Positions 8,455 through 20,800 of a stretch of 64,000 nucleotides of DNA are shown here, piece after piece; position 1 is the stretch's first letter; every line of letters begins with the position of its first letter. The translations under genes were made by a program, and so were the position numbers. The notes beneath the pieces are model-generated. The model searched no databases and was not told where the DNA came from. It was given only the letters and a program-made list of their open reading frames with translations. The DNA is from Trema orientale (Eukaryota; Streptophyta; Magnoliopsida; Rosales; Cannabaceae), in the NCBI GenBank assembly GCA_002914845.1, contig JXTC01000003.1, positions 1,745,298-1,809,297 of the forward strand, read 5' to 3'.

Positions 8455-11437
8455 AGTGGAATGCTGTATGTTTTTGGAATAATTTTGGACTAAATTTGTG
8501 ACTACAAATGGATTTTGGGACAGATTTTTATGTGTGCTAGATTGATTTGTGACAATGACACTTTTCTGTATTGTGGATCGTCACAAATTGTACACGAAGA
8601 ATGGAGATCAAGATGAAGGAATACTGTTATGTGTTTTTGGAATAATTTTGGACTGAGTTTATAATTACAAATAGATTTTGGGACTGATTTTTATGTGTGC
8701 TACATTAATTTGTGACAATAACAGTTTTCTGTGTGTTGGATAGGATAAATTGTGACAATTTTTGTAAGACAGACATAAATTTTGTGACTAGCAGTCACAA
8801 ATCAAGTTTACATTGTATAAAATTATGACTGTCATAAGTTATATATATTGGTATCACATATATATAAAGCCATTCAATTTGTTATCCAATGTGAATGCTT
8901 ATTTTGCTTTTGTAAGATATGCACAAAATTTGTGACTATTAGTCACAAATCAGGGTTACATGACACAAAATTATGACTGTCATGAATTATGTGACTATTG
9001 GTATCACATATATTGATTATTAATAGAGAAAATATCATGATTTTTCTTGTAAAATTAGATTTGTATTAGACAAATATTATTAAGCTATTGTTAACCAATA
9101 TGGAATACTTATGTTCTTTTTGTAAAGTTTGCGCAAATTTTATAACTAGAAGTCACAAATCACGATAATATGTCAATTTTGTATAAATTACGGTAACCTA
9201 ATTTCATAATGTTCGTAACGATATAAAACATACGGTAATCTTTAGTCTCAAAATTGTGACCACGAGTCAAAAATCGTTACTACTTCGAAGTTAGTGATAA
9301 CGAGAAATAAATTTTCCTTAAAAAAAACAATGGAAAACAAAATTGAGATCACAAGCTGTCATAAAATTGTGACAAGTAGTCACATAATTTGGTATCACAT
9401 AAGGGCATTTTCGGAATAAGTATTTTTTCTCTCTCCAAAAGCCGCTAAAAATGTAACTATTTTGCTCTTAGAGAAGAAATTCTACAAAACACTCACAGAA
9501 AAGTAAAATAGAGGCAAAACACTCCTTATGTGGAGATAAAGAAGAATGTGTAATGTTATGTATTTTTGGAATAATTTTGGACTGAGTTTGTTATTAGAAA
9601 TAGATTTTGGAACTGATTTTTGTGTGTGTTAGATTGATTTGTGGCAATGATAGTTTTCTGTGTATTGGATTATCATAAATTGTGACTTTAAATTATAGGA
9701 CAAATTGTGATAATTTTTGTAAGACAGACATAAATTTTGTGATTAGTAGTCACAAATCAGGTTTACATTGTATAAAATTATGACTGTCATAACTTATGTA
9801 TGTTGGAATCACATATATATAAAGCCATTTAATTTATTATCCAATGTGAATACTTATTTTGCTTTTGTAAGACATGCACAAAATTTGTGACTATTAGTCA
9901 CAAATCAGGGTTACATGACACAAAATTATGACTGTCATGAATTATGTGACTATTGATATCACATACATTGACTACTAATAGATAAAATCTCATGGTTTTT
10001 CTTATAAAATTAGATTTATATTAGACAAATGTTACTAAGCTATTGTTGGCCAATATGGAATACTTATATTCCTTTTGTAAAGTTTGCGCAAATTTTATTA
10101 CTAGAAGTCACAAATTGCGATAACATGTCAATCTTATATAAATTACGGTAACATAATTTCATAATGTTCATAACGATGTAAAACATACTGCGACCTTGAG
10201 TCTCAAAATTGTGACCACAAGTCAAAAGTCGTGACTACTTCGAAGTTAGTGACAACGGAAAACAAATTTTCCTTAAAAAAATAATGGAAAATAAAATTGA
10301 GATCACAAGCTGTCATAAAATTGTGACAGGTGGTCACACAATTTAGTATCACATAAAGACATTTTTGGAATGAGCATTTTTTCTCTCTCCAAAAGCCGCT
10401 AGAAATGTAATTTTTTGCTCTTAGAGAAGAAATTCTGAAAAACACTCCTAGAAAAGTAAAATAAAGGCAAAACACTCCTTATGTGGAGATCAAGAAGAAT
10501 GTATAATATTATATATTTTTGGAATACTTTTGGACTGAATTTGTGACTACAAATAGATTTTGGGACTGATTTTTATGTGTGTTGGATTGATTTGTGACAA
10601 TAATAGTTTTACGTGTGTTGGATCGTCATAAATTGTGACTTTAAATTATAGGACAAATTGTGACAATTTTTGTAAGACAGGCACAAATTCTGTAATTAGC
10701 AGTCACAAATCAGGTTTATATTGTATAAAATTATGACCGTCATGAATTATGTATGTTGGTATCACGTATATATAAAGCCATTGAATTTGTTATCCAATGT
10801 GAATACTTATTTTGTTTTTGTAAGATACGCACAAAATAGTCACAAATCAAGGTTACATGGCACAAAATTATGACTGTCATGAATTATGCAACTGTTGGTA
10901 TCACATACATTGACTACTAATAGAGAAAATATCATAGTTTTTTTTGTAAAATTATATTTGTATTAGACAAATATTACTAAGCCATTATTAGCCAATATGG
11001 AATACTGATCTTTCTTTTGTAAAGTTTGTGCAAATTTTATGACTAGGAGTCACAAATCATGATAACATGTCAATCTTATACAAATTACGATAACATAATC
11101 TCCCAATGTTCGTAACAATGTAAAATATACTGCGACCTTGAGTCTCAAAATTGTGACCACGAGTCCAAATCGTGACTAATTCGAAGTTAGTAATAATGGA
11201 AAACAAATTTTCCTTAAAAAAAACAGTGGAAAACAAATTGAGATCACAAGCTATCATAAAATTGTGACAGGTAGTCATACAATTTGGTATCACATAAGGA
11301 CATTTTCAGAATGAGTATTTTTTCTCTCTCCAAAAGCTGCTAGAAATGTAATTTTTTGCTCTTAGAGAAGAAATTCTAAAAAACACTCCTAGAAAAGTAA
11401 AATAGAGGCAAAACACTCATAGTTCTCCTAATTTCCC
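8455..11437. repeat. Tandem array of about 950-bp units in the MULE
   Basis: A partial unit (8455-8600) is followed by three full ones. The anchor AATAATTTTGGACTGAG starts at 8641 and 9570, with a variant at 10523, giving periods of 929 and 953. Each full unit ends with the CTCTCTCCAAAAGC...AAAGTAAAATA...GCAAAACACTC block that also forms the right terminal repeat of the element (near 9440, 10385 and 11330). Units are rich in palindromes such as TTGTGACTAGCAGTCACAA and in TTATGACTGTCAT. No coding frame is conserved between units. Confidence 0.85.
11355..11437 (-). repeat. Right terminal inverted repeat of the MULE
   Basis: Reverse complement partner of 7663-7745. It is followed directly by the 9-bp duplication TTAATCTCG. 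Confidence 0.8.
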
Positions 11438-11446
11438 TTAATCTCG

Positions 11447-13000
11447 ATCTATTCGTATTTCGTGCCATGCCATGTTTGACCTGTAACATATTAGTGCCCA
11501 TACTTATTTTTTTATATTATTTTTTGTCGTGCACGTGCTTTATCATGTCTATTTTTAATATTATTCTTTTTTGTGACTAATCGTGCTTGTTTTTATATTA
11601 TTTGTTTGGTACCTAATCGTGTACGTTATTGTGCTAGTTGCTCCTTTTTTCCTCTCAAATTTAGATATTATTCATAGATACTTATTTCTAAATGATAGTA
11701 AAAATATTAGTTGTTAGTGTCTAATATAAGAAAAATTATTTGAGAAATTGAAATAAATATTTATATAAAAATAATTCTTTTTTTTAGGGAAATTTTTTTT
11801 CCAACTTGAAATATTATAATTTTCAAGTATATTTGAAAAATTAAAATTTAAATTTAAATTTCTACAATTTAAGTTTGTCCTAACTAAATTGGCACATACC
11901 TAAACTATATTAAAGTACCTAAACTATATTTGTATTTTTTTAATTTTGTTATCTTGAGTTTTTTTATATTAAAAGTGGCTTAAAGTAGGTTTTAGCCCAC
12001 GACCCTAATTATTTCTGATTCTAACTATTTATACAAATTTATTAAGTTTTGAGCTTCTGTATTAACAAATTTTTATTTTATTTTTTTAAGAAAATGCTTT
12101 AATTTTATTTTTTGTTTGTTTTTTCTTTTTTTACATTTTTTAGAATTAAAACTAATTTCTTTTACATTATCTAATTTATGTAAAAAAAAATGGTTACTAT
12201 TATTAATCGTGCGTGTCATGTTTACGCTCGTGCTTGTGCCATGTCAATCTGAACACAGTTACTTATCGTACCATATTGTACCCTTGCCAACCCATTTTGA
12301 CACTATTACTCCAGTGATTTATCGATTAACGTTCATCTTTGTTGCTTTTCTATACACTTCTATAATTGAGAGTGGTGTTTTGAAACGATGCATTTTGCAT
12401 CTTGATGGTAAAGGCTTGGGCTGATAATTAGTGTTATCGTGTCGTGTTCAGGTCGACACGATTACGATATGATACGATAACACCCCAACCTGAATATGAC
12501 ACAATTACTAAACGTATCAAAAACTTAAATTCGAACACGACACGATTAATACACGTATAACACGATACGACACGACACATGTAACTCGTTTAACGAATGT
12601 GTTATGCATCATATTATGATTTGTTTGACACGATTATTCAAAATTGACATGATTATTCTAATTTAACACGATTATGTACTAATTAATTCAATTTTACACA
12701 TGTAAATATGTTTAGAATTAATCAAAATCACATTTAAAGCATTAAAATATCAATAAATGTATCGTATTAGTGTTGTATTGACATGACACGAAAATGATCC
12801 GTTGAATTAATCGGGTTATACGGCTCATTTTTGAGTAAAGCGGGTTGACTTAAAACTCACTCGTTTATTATATGTATTATACATGTCAACATGAAATTGA
12901 TACGAAAATTAAATAGGTCACCTAAACTCTATTTATTTCGTATCGTTTTTCAATCGTAGCGTTATGTCGCGTAGATTATTGCCGGCGGCCTAAATCTGGG
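11447..13000. other. AT-rich spacer with a CACGA-rich repeat
   Basis: No gene is visible. Positions 12420-12800 and 12950-12985 are dense in variants of GTGTCGTGTT / AACACGACAC and GATACGATA, in both orientations, an arrangement seen in dispersed plant repeats. I could not define ends or a target duplication. Confidence 0.4.
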
Positions 13001-13174
13001 ACTCTTGTTATACAACAAAAATTGGGATGTGATGGTTGAAACGACGTCGTGAGGAGAAGGATTAATGATGTTAATGTAAGGGAGCGAGCCCTATGTATTG
13101 TAAATGTAAATCTAAAATCTCAATTCTCAGCGCTGAAAGGTGAAGTTGGTTTCCCTCCGCTCGCTTCAACTTCA

Positions 13175-13201
13175 TCTCTCTCTCTCTCTCTCTCTCTCTC
13201 T
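13175..13201 (+). repeat. (CT)n tract in the 5' leader of the KH gene
   Basis: About 13 CT units end 24 bp before the ATG at 13226. CT/GA tracts are common in plant 5' UTRs and core promoters. A similar pyrimidine-rich tract precedes the kinase gene at 22990-23035. Confidence 0.9.
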
Positions 13202-13225
13202 ACACGGTGAGCCACACGCACCACC

Positions 13226-16200
13226 ATGAAAGAAGACCAAGAAGAACATGCCCAGCAATCTCCTCCTTCAGACAATAATAATACCACCAAGCGGAAGCTC
13301 GACGACAATATCCTCCTCGCCAAGCAGAAAGCTCAAGAAATCGCCGCCAGGCTCGTCAGCAATGCTGAGTCAAAGCGCCCTCGACTCAGCGACGACGACG
13401 GCGACGCCTCCTCTGAACCCGTCCCATACTCCAACTCCAACTCCGCCTCTAACCCTCCCTTTCCCGGTATGTATTTTCAATTCCCGCCTCAAGATTTTTA
13501 GGGATTTAGCTCCTTCACACTAATTTACATTATGGGGTTATTGGACAAAAATAGTGTGTTATAGGCTAGCTAGACCTTAGCTTAGATGGACCTGAGACGT
13601 GGCTTCTTGGACTACTCTATTGTAGTCCCCTGCAATGAAAAACGTTAGTTTGCCTTGGATTAGAGTGGTCTAGTGAGTGAGCCGATGTTGCTAATTGGTC
13701 AATTAGTATATTAATTGTCATGTGTTTGGTCATTTGGCTGATTCAGATTCCGGGTTTTATTATCAGATAATGAAAGCTTATACTTGCCAAATGCTTGAAG
13801 AATCTCATTTCATTTTTTTTTATTTTAAAAAAAAAAAAGGAAGTATCAGTGTCATTTTTATCCTTATTTAGAAAATAATATTTGGGTATTGTTCACTATA
13901 AACCAAGAAAGCTTTATGCATTCATTCTATGTTTGTGCATCTTCTATGATTACTTAAACCTGCCTGTGTTGACTGCTGTTTTCTGGCGCGCTGCTTGGTT
14001 CAGTTCCTTTTGTTTCTCAAACAGGACAATATCAGGGTTCTCAAGGTGCGAGCAAGAAAATAAGTATTCCAAATGGCAAGGTACGTGATTATTATCTAGC
14101 TGCTGTGTGAACTCGTTATTAGCATGATTTTGGTGGAGTTTATTTATGTGGAATTCTGGTTCACAGGTTGGGCTGATTATTGGCAAAGGAGGGGAAACAA
14201 TTAAATATTTACAAAGTCAGTCGGGAGCAAAAATTCAGATAACTAGGGACTCAGAAGCCGATCCTTATTCTCAGACAAGAGATGTGGAATTGACGGGGAC
14301 ATCGGAACAGATTAGTAGGGCAGAACAACTTGTTAATGATGTGATAGCACAGGTATAGTTATGCTTTGTGCATTGATATTATTATTTGATGATCCAAAAG
14401 GTTTGCTCGCTACAATTTGGTCGCAACATTGTTGGAACAGACAGATACAGGGAACTCTGCTCCATCTGCAAATTATGGAACGAACCCAATTCAACCTGGA
14501 GCAGATCAGTTTGTCATGAAAGTTCCTAACAACAAGGTAAATCTTTTGAGCCTTCTTCTCCTTTATTGATGTTTAGACTTGCAATTCAAATTCATGTTGA
14601 TGGTTGTTGTAGGTAGCTTTGCTCATTGGCAAGGGGGGAGAGACTATAAGGAGTATGCAAAGCAAATCGGGAGCTCGTATTCAGGTTGTGAAAGTTTGAG
14701 GCAATAATTAAGTTTGTAGACCTTTTTCTTCATTTATTTATCATCTTGTTAAAATTGTCTCTTTCTTATTTCTTATTTATTATCTTTTTTTATTAAAGTC
14801 AACTGGTAATTATGTGACTAGAATGACTTAATATAGCAAGATAAGTGTTGCTGTTTAATTATATACCTAATTCTTTAAAAGAAACCGTGGGAGTTTATTG
14901 CACTAATGTTTAATGTACTTGCTGTTTTTTGGGCTTTTACAAGTTCTCTGACAAATGGACATTGGAACTTATGCTATATGGAGATTTAGTTGTAGATTGG
15001 AAAAAGTTATGCATGCCAATCATTCGATTTTAAACAATATGGTGGTTGAGTGATAATTTATTTTTCTTTCAGATTATACCGTTGCACCTTCCTCCTGGTG
15101 ATACATCAACAGAGAGAAATGTATATATAGATGGATCCCAAGAGCAAATTGATTCAGCTAAAGAATTAATCAATGAAGTAGTCAGCGGGGTAAGTCATTG
15201 ATGAGCTACTTTGATGGTGTACGGCACTATTTATTTTTTAAAATTGTTCATTCTTTTCAGTCATTTTTCGGTATTCAGCAAAGTTGTGAGACATTATTGG
15301 CAATATGGTCTAATATTTTCAGGCTAATATCATGAGTACATTACTCTTAGTTTAGCTATTGTTATCCTGATGGCTGCTCAACAATGGGAAGCAGTTTACA
15401 TTTTTGCTTGCGTTTGTGGATAGAAAAGCATAAGATTGATGCAATTTTTTTTTTTTTTTCTTTACTTTAGATTTAGTGGATCATGTTTAATGATGATGTC
15501 ATCTGTTTATTTGAAGTTTTCGTGTTTGATTCTTAATCGTGCTGATATGTACGAAAGAGAAAATGAAACAAACATATTGCACAGAGAACTTTAGATGCCT
15601 TAACTGAACACGTGACCATAAAGTTGTCTCCGGTTGGTTTGATAAATTTAATTACTTATGTCACCTAATTGGTAATTCCTGCAGAAACGAATAGTGAATC
15701 CCTCCGGAGCAAATAACTACATGCAGCCGGCTTACCCCCCTGCTGGAAATTGGGGTGCACCTCCAATGCAACAACAGTCTCAGTACGGCTACACACAACC
15801 TGCAAGCTATGTTCAAACTCCCGCACCTGCCTCGTACTATGGTAACTATGCTACGTCAGTACCAGGTTGGGATCAATCAAACCAATCAGCCATCTCTCAC
15901 CAATCTCAGCAGAGCACTGGATATGGTTATTACGGACCACAAACTCAGGTCAGTTCAGCTCCAGCAAATCCTGGCTACAGCTACAATCAGAATCTTCATG
16001 CCAGCCATGGTTATGATCAGAGCTACAGTCAGCAGCCATCAAACTATGAACAAAACATCTCAAGTCAGGTCCCAATTCCTGATCAGCCAAATCCATACGT
16101 GAGCTCAGCTTATGGGCCACCGCCAGTATCATCACATCCAGGAACTTCTTCCTCTCAAACTACTCAGCCGTCAGTGACGTATCACAGCCAGCAGATGGGT

Positions 16201-16572
16201 AATCCTCAGTCTGGTTACTGGTCTTACCCAAGCAACACAGGCCAACCACCAGTGCAGCCGCATTATGATCAAACAAGTTATTACCAGACAACTTATGGAG
16301 GTGAGCAGCCTCAGGTACCTTCCCCTGCATCCCACCCGGGATATGGACATGCCGGATATCCTCATTCAGCCCCAGCACCAGCCAATTATGTCCAGGCAAC
16401 TAATTCTCCTGGTCAAGCAGTGCAACAGCTAGAGGAACAACCTCAGGAACAGCAAGCAACAAACGGATTTGCACATTCTTCACTCAATGGAGCTCAGAGA
16501 GTAGCTGATGGGAATTCGGACGGAGATGCCTCAGCTCCCGTCGTGCAAGAGACTGTTGATGCTCAAAGCTGA
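13226..16572 (+). CDS. FUBP-like RNA-binding protein with two KH domains and a Gln/Tyr-rich tail
   Basis: The seven exons are 13226-13466, 14025-14080, 14167-14352, 14441-14536, 14613-14684, 15073-15189 and 15685-16572. All introns are GT-AG, phase 1 after exon 1 and phase 0 after the others, giving 551 aa. Residues 1-80 are charged (KRKLDDNILLAKQKAQEIAA, as in FUBP/PSI-like proteins). KH1 (about 92-161) has GLIIGKGGETIKYLQ and KH2 (about 184-256) has LLIGKGGETIRSMQSKSGAR, both with the GKGG loop that grips single-stranded RNA or DNA. KH2 is split across exons 5 and 6. Residues 257-551 are low-complexity, rich in Gln, Tyr, Pro, Ser and Gly, prion-like. The family acts in RNA processing, with nuclear location expected. 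It resembles Arabidopsis At4g10070/At1g33680 from memory. The start is the first ATG after the CT-rich leader (context CCACCATGA). Confidence 0.9.
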
Positions 16573-17879
16573 AGTTGGAGGGGAATGAGATTGTTCTGAC
16601 AATTTATATTACATTTTGTGATTCATCTTTAGTAATATTCATATACCTTGAAAAGACATTAATTGCCTTGGACTTGGAAGAGAGTGAGGATGATGATTTT
16701 TACGTGGTCAAGCCATCTTTATAGTTGAATGCTCTTGGAGTGAACTTGAGATTCGACTTGAGCTTTCGTCCAACTCTTCTCCTTTTCTCTCGAACTTAAG
16801 GGAATAATGTTAGGCCTTGAATTAAAATATTTCTTGATAGAAATGCTAGACGTATCCATCGTTTTAGTCTCTTCCTGTTGTGTTTAACCTCGCTTTCAAT
16901 TGAAATGGCAGGCATCTTTAAGGTAACTGGTGTGTAGTTCCATGCTAAGACTTGCCTATTAAAAAGGCAAAAGCTGGACTAGAAAAGCAAAAGCACCTCT
17001 TTTTGTGGCGTTACTATAGGCTTGTCTGGCATAGTTTTCAGAGACTTTTAGAATTCAAAAGTTATTTTAAAAGTGTTTGGATGAAATCTCATAAAATCTT
17101 TTCGTATTTAAAAGATCTTTTTAATAAAATATAGACTCATTAACTTTTTTAAGAATATCTTTTAATACTTTTACTTCTCAAAGTAAAAGCCATCTAAGAA
17201 GCGTACGAATGGTTACTCAGTAAGGAAAGGTAGACTACAGTTATCAGGCAATTTGTGTTGTTTATTTTGTTTCTAATGTCTCTCCGCTCCTTTACAATAA
17301 CCCTGGGAGTTTTCGGGTGATTCGTGTTGATATATTGTTGTATAGAAAGATGAGAGTTTTCTGGTGATTCATGTTGATATATTGTTCTATATAAAGATGA
17401 GGAAATGGTGCGAAAAAACATTCTGACACTTTCGCCTATACTAATGAAAGCACCAAAGAATCAATTTGACTAACCAAAGGCCAGAACGAATCAGTTTAGA
17501 AAGAACTAGGAGGAGCAACTACAAAAAGCTTCAACCTATGATACATTTTTTTAGTAACAGTAACACCATTTTAGGTTGCTTTGGTCACAAATAGAAGTGG
17601 GAAACAGTACATTAACGCCACGTAAAATTGCCAGAACTTGGGGGGGGAAGGTAGTAACAGAAGAAGCTAGTCATTAATAAGATAAATCAGAAGCAGAAGG
17701 ACAAGCTGGAATGCTGGATTCTCAGTAACTGACTGCAACATTGCAAACCAAGGAGTCCATCACTACAATGTAAGGAAAAAAAACCCTTTACTCCCTTTTG
17801 CATATTCGAAGACTGACGCAGAAGATGCAGTAAAAATTTCAGGCTCAAGAGTCCTACGGAGGCCTAGTCTTTCCCACAA
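16573..17879. other. 3' UTRs of two convergent genes, with a 47-bp tandem duplication
   Basis: The spacer lies between the KH gene (+) and the kinase (-), so it holds both 3' UTRs. Positions 17308-17354 and 17355-17401 are an imperfect tandem repeat containing GTTGATATATTGTT. No other gene is seen. Confidence 0.6.
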
Positions 17880-20800
17880 TCACATTGCATACACTATTTC
17901 TCCGCTGCTGTCAATGTCCAGATCAGGATCTGTCTCCAGATCTTCCTCCATGTCATCATCAATGTCAAGGCTCCCTGTAAGATACTGATTGAGACTATTG
18001 GCGCCAGCTGCAGGTATGGTGGCCTCGGAAATTATCTGCATAATTTCATCAATGCTTTGCATTGGTTGATCGGCCTCCTCGAACTGACTGTTCATCGTAT
18101 TTTCATCCACGAGATCAGCGGGAAGGTTCTTCAGAAACCACTCGTGGTTCCTGATCTCAGGAATGGTTATCCTCTGTTGCAAAGTAATACGGAATGAAAC
18201 TTACATTAGAAGGTCGATCCTCCTATTTAAGACCTGAACAGTTAAGGAGAGCAACCTATTCTGCAGATAGACTAGTAGTTTATTCCTTGTATTCAACCAA
18301 TCTTTATCTGTAATTTTTTCAATCTTTATCTGTAATTTTTTTTAAAACGAAAGGTGAAAAAGATCGGTGAAAGAAACCCTACCAAGGTGTTCATCTAATC
18401 CAATCCGCACTTTTTTCAGGAAATTGTATCCGATCTGCACATAATGCGGATTTCAGAAACCATATCCAATCCAATCCGCACAAAACATTTCAACCAATCA
18501 AATCCGCAAATGTGCGGATTAGATCGGTTACTTGGGCCTCGTTAATAAGCCCTTATAATTAGGCTTTATGTTATTTTTTAGTTATAAATTATTCAAATTT
18601 GAGCCTTTTATAACAATTTTAGTCACTACTCATCATTTTAGCATTTTTTTTTATTTAAAGAAAAACATATACAATCTATTAAATTCTAAAATAAGCATGC
18701 TAAACAAATAAGCAATACGACATTTATGAATTATAAAAAAAATTATGCTATATATTTTTTTAACACAATTTAAGTGCGGATTGAATTGGATTGGATTGGT
18801 TATTTTCACGGTAAAAAATATATCCGATCTGCAGAAATATGGATTTCAGAAATTCAATCCAATCCAATCTGCACGTGTGCGGATATCCACACTTTGCGGA
18901 TTGGATGGGATTGGATCGTGCAGATTGGATTGGATGGTGTGAATTTTGAACACCCCTACCTACCATGCATATGCAGGAGTCATGCCATTTCAAACTAAGT
19001 AAATTTGGAAATACAGAAAAGCAACGATAATAGGCTGTATATATGAGTCACTGACCAATACTATTCAATTCGTAACATGGTGACTCAAGCATAATATAAA
19101 AATGTCACTGACCTTTGCAGGATCTGCTACGAAAATCCTTGAGATCAGATGGTGGCACTCTGGAGATATATGAACATAGTCAGGAACTGAGTACTGGACA
19201 TTCAAGATTCTCTGCAATGGTACAGAAGCCAATTGAATCAAGCAATGGATTAAAACAATATATTGAGAAGTATTGAAGCTTTAAAACTTACATGTATTGT
19301 CTTGCGGAAGTTTTTAGGCTCCTCTGGGTCCTCAAATGGGTACGCACCCACCAACATCACATATAACGTCACCCCACAAGACCACACATCCGCAATCTGG
19401 TCGGAATACCACAACCCCCCCCCACAAAAAAAAAAAAAAAAAAGCAATGGATTAAAACAATATATTGAGAAGTATTGAAGCTTTAAAACTTACATGTATT
19501 GTCTTGCGGAAGTTTTTAGGCTCCTCTGGGTCCTCAAATGGGTACGCACCCACCAACATCACATATAACGTCACCCCACAAGACCACACATCCNAAAAAA
19601 AAAAAAAGAAAAGAAAAGAAAAAAGAACAAAGGTGACAAAGTATTAATCCTTCGTAAGTGTCAGGCGAAGAGGATGTCGTTTGTGCACATGCATACTATT
19701 TATTCAGGCATTCTATCCATTAAATCGGAATATCAATGCAGAAATACTTAGAACCATCAAATGTCCATTTTTCTAGCTTACCAAAAGGGAAGTGAAAAAA
19801 GAAACGTGACTACTAGTACTGCTTAAAAAAAGGATTGAACTCAATCCGACTAGTGGTGTAGCCAGGAGCCCATAACAACCTTTTTAAGGCTCATTTCTGA
19901 AAGTATCAGCAAGAGCTAGGTAGGTGCCCAAGGTCATGAATATGCGCAAGAGACTTAGTAATGATGAATAATTTTGAAAGAGATAATAATCTTTGCAAAC
20001 CTAAATATATGCCTTTTAAAAGTATGTAAATTAGCTCACCAACAACGAATACATAACATGTTAGTTATAAAAATGGGGAAATAGATTGCTTCTATCAAAA
20101 GTATACTTACCTTGCCATCGTATTCTTTCTTAAGTAACACTTCAGGAGCAATATATGCAGGGGTGCCAACGGTTGATTTTGGTTGTGAATGCAGCACTGA
20201 GGACTGAGAAACAAAAATATAGCCTGAGTACATGTCATTTACGGTTGACCAAACCAGCATAAACAGAGAATGCAAATGACAAGGAAGAAAAGCAGATTAA
20301 GTGCCTTAAGTGAAGCTAATATTACAAGCAAAAGGAGACAGATAATTCCATAAAGTTGCTTCTTACCAGAAGGACATAGCAAGGAAAAGAAAATGTGTAT
20401 TTTAACATGCACTTGCTTATTCACATAACTTACAATGTTTTTACATTGAAAATGCTTACTTTCAGACATAAACACGAGACTTAAATATACACACAACTCT
20501 AAAAAAATAAAGGAAAAGACTTACAAACTAATACCTTTGAGTATCCAAAATCACAAATCTTCAGACGTGGAGCTGGGCTTCCATCCAACAATGTGTTCTC
20601 CAATTTCAGATCACGATGACACACTTGCTTCATTGGAAAGTGTAGCACAAGAAAAGTCATCTTCAGGATGCATTGATAACTACAACAAAGATTCTAAAAC
20701 AAAAACAAAAACAAAACAAAGAACAGTAGAAGACTTTCAAATACCATTGCATGACAGTAGCTCACTCCTGATATAAGCTGTTGGAAGAAGAAGCGTGCCT

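Larger units (their letters stand above)
7663..11437. mobile_element. Non-autonomous Mutator-like element (Pack-MULE), 3775 bp
   Basis: The left end GGGAAATTATGGGGAGTATG pairs with the reverse complement of the right end (GGGAAATTAGGAGAACTATG). Similarity continues for about 80 bp (e.g. TTTTGCC, then ACTTTTCTA-GAGTG). Both sides are flanked by the identical 9-mer TTAATCTCG (7654-7662 and 11438-11446), the target-site duplication length diagnostic of Mutator-like elements. Inside are a receptor-kinase gene fragment (7979-8246) and a tandem array (8455-11437). No transposase (MURA-like) reading frame is present, so it must have been moved by an autonomous relative. Confidence 0.88.

Noticed and set aside
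8455-11437. CACTA-type subterminal repeats as an explanation for the TTGTGACT palindromes
   Set aside because: No CACTA termini or 3-bp duplication were found, whereas the Mutator ends and 9-bp duplication are clear.
12116-12424. 102-codon plus-strand frame
   Set aside because: Begins in T-rich sequence giving Phe/Leu runs; no homology or splice context recognised.
15755-16399. Alternative frames on both strands over the last KH exon
   Set aside because: They mirror the low-complexity Gln/Tyr/Pro-rich true frame and lack splice support or domains.
19494-19593. Second copy of SnRK2 exon 7 as a real alternative exon
   Set aside because: It lacks the acceptor and first codons and ends at an N, so an assembly fault is more likely.
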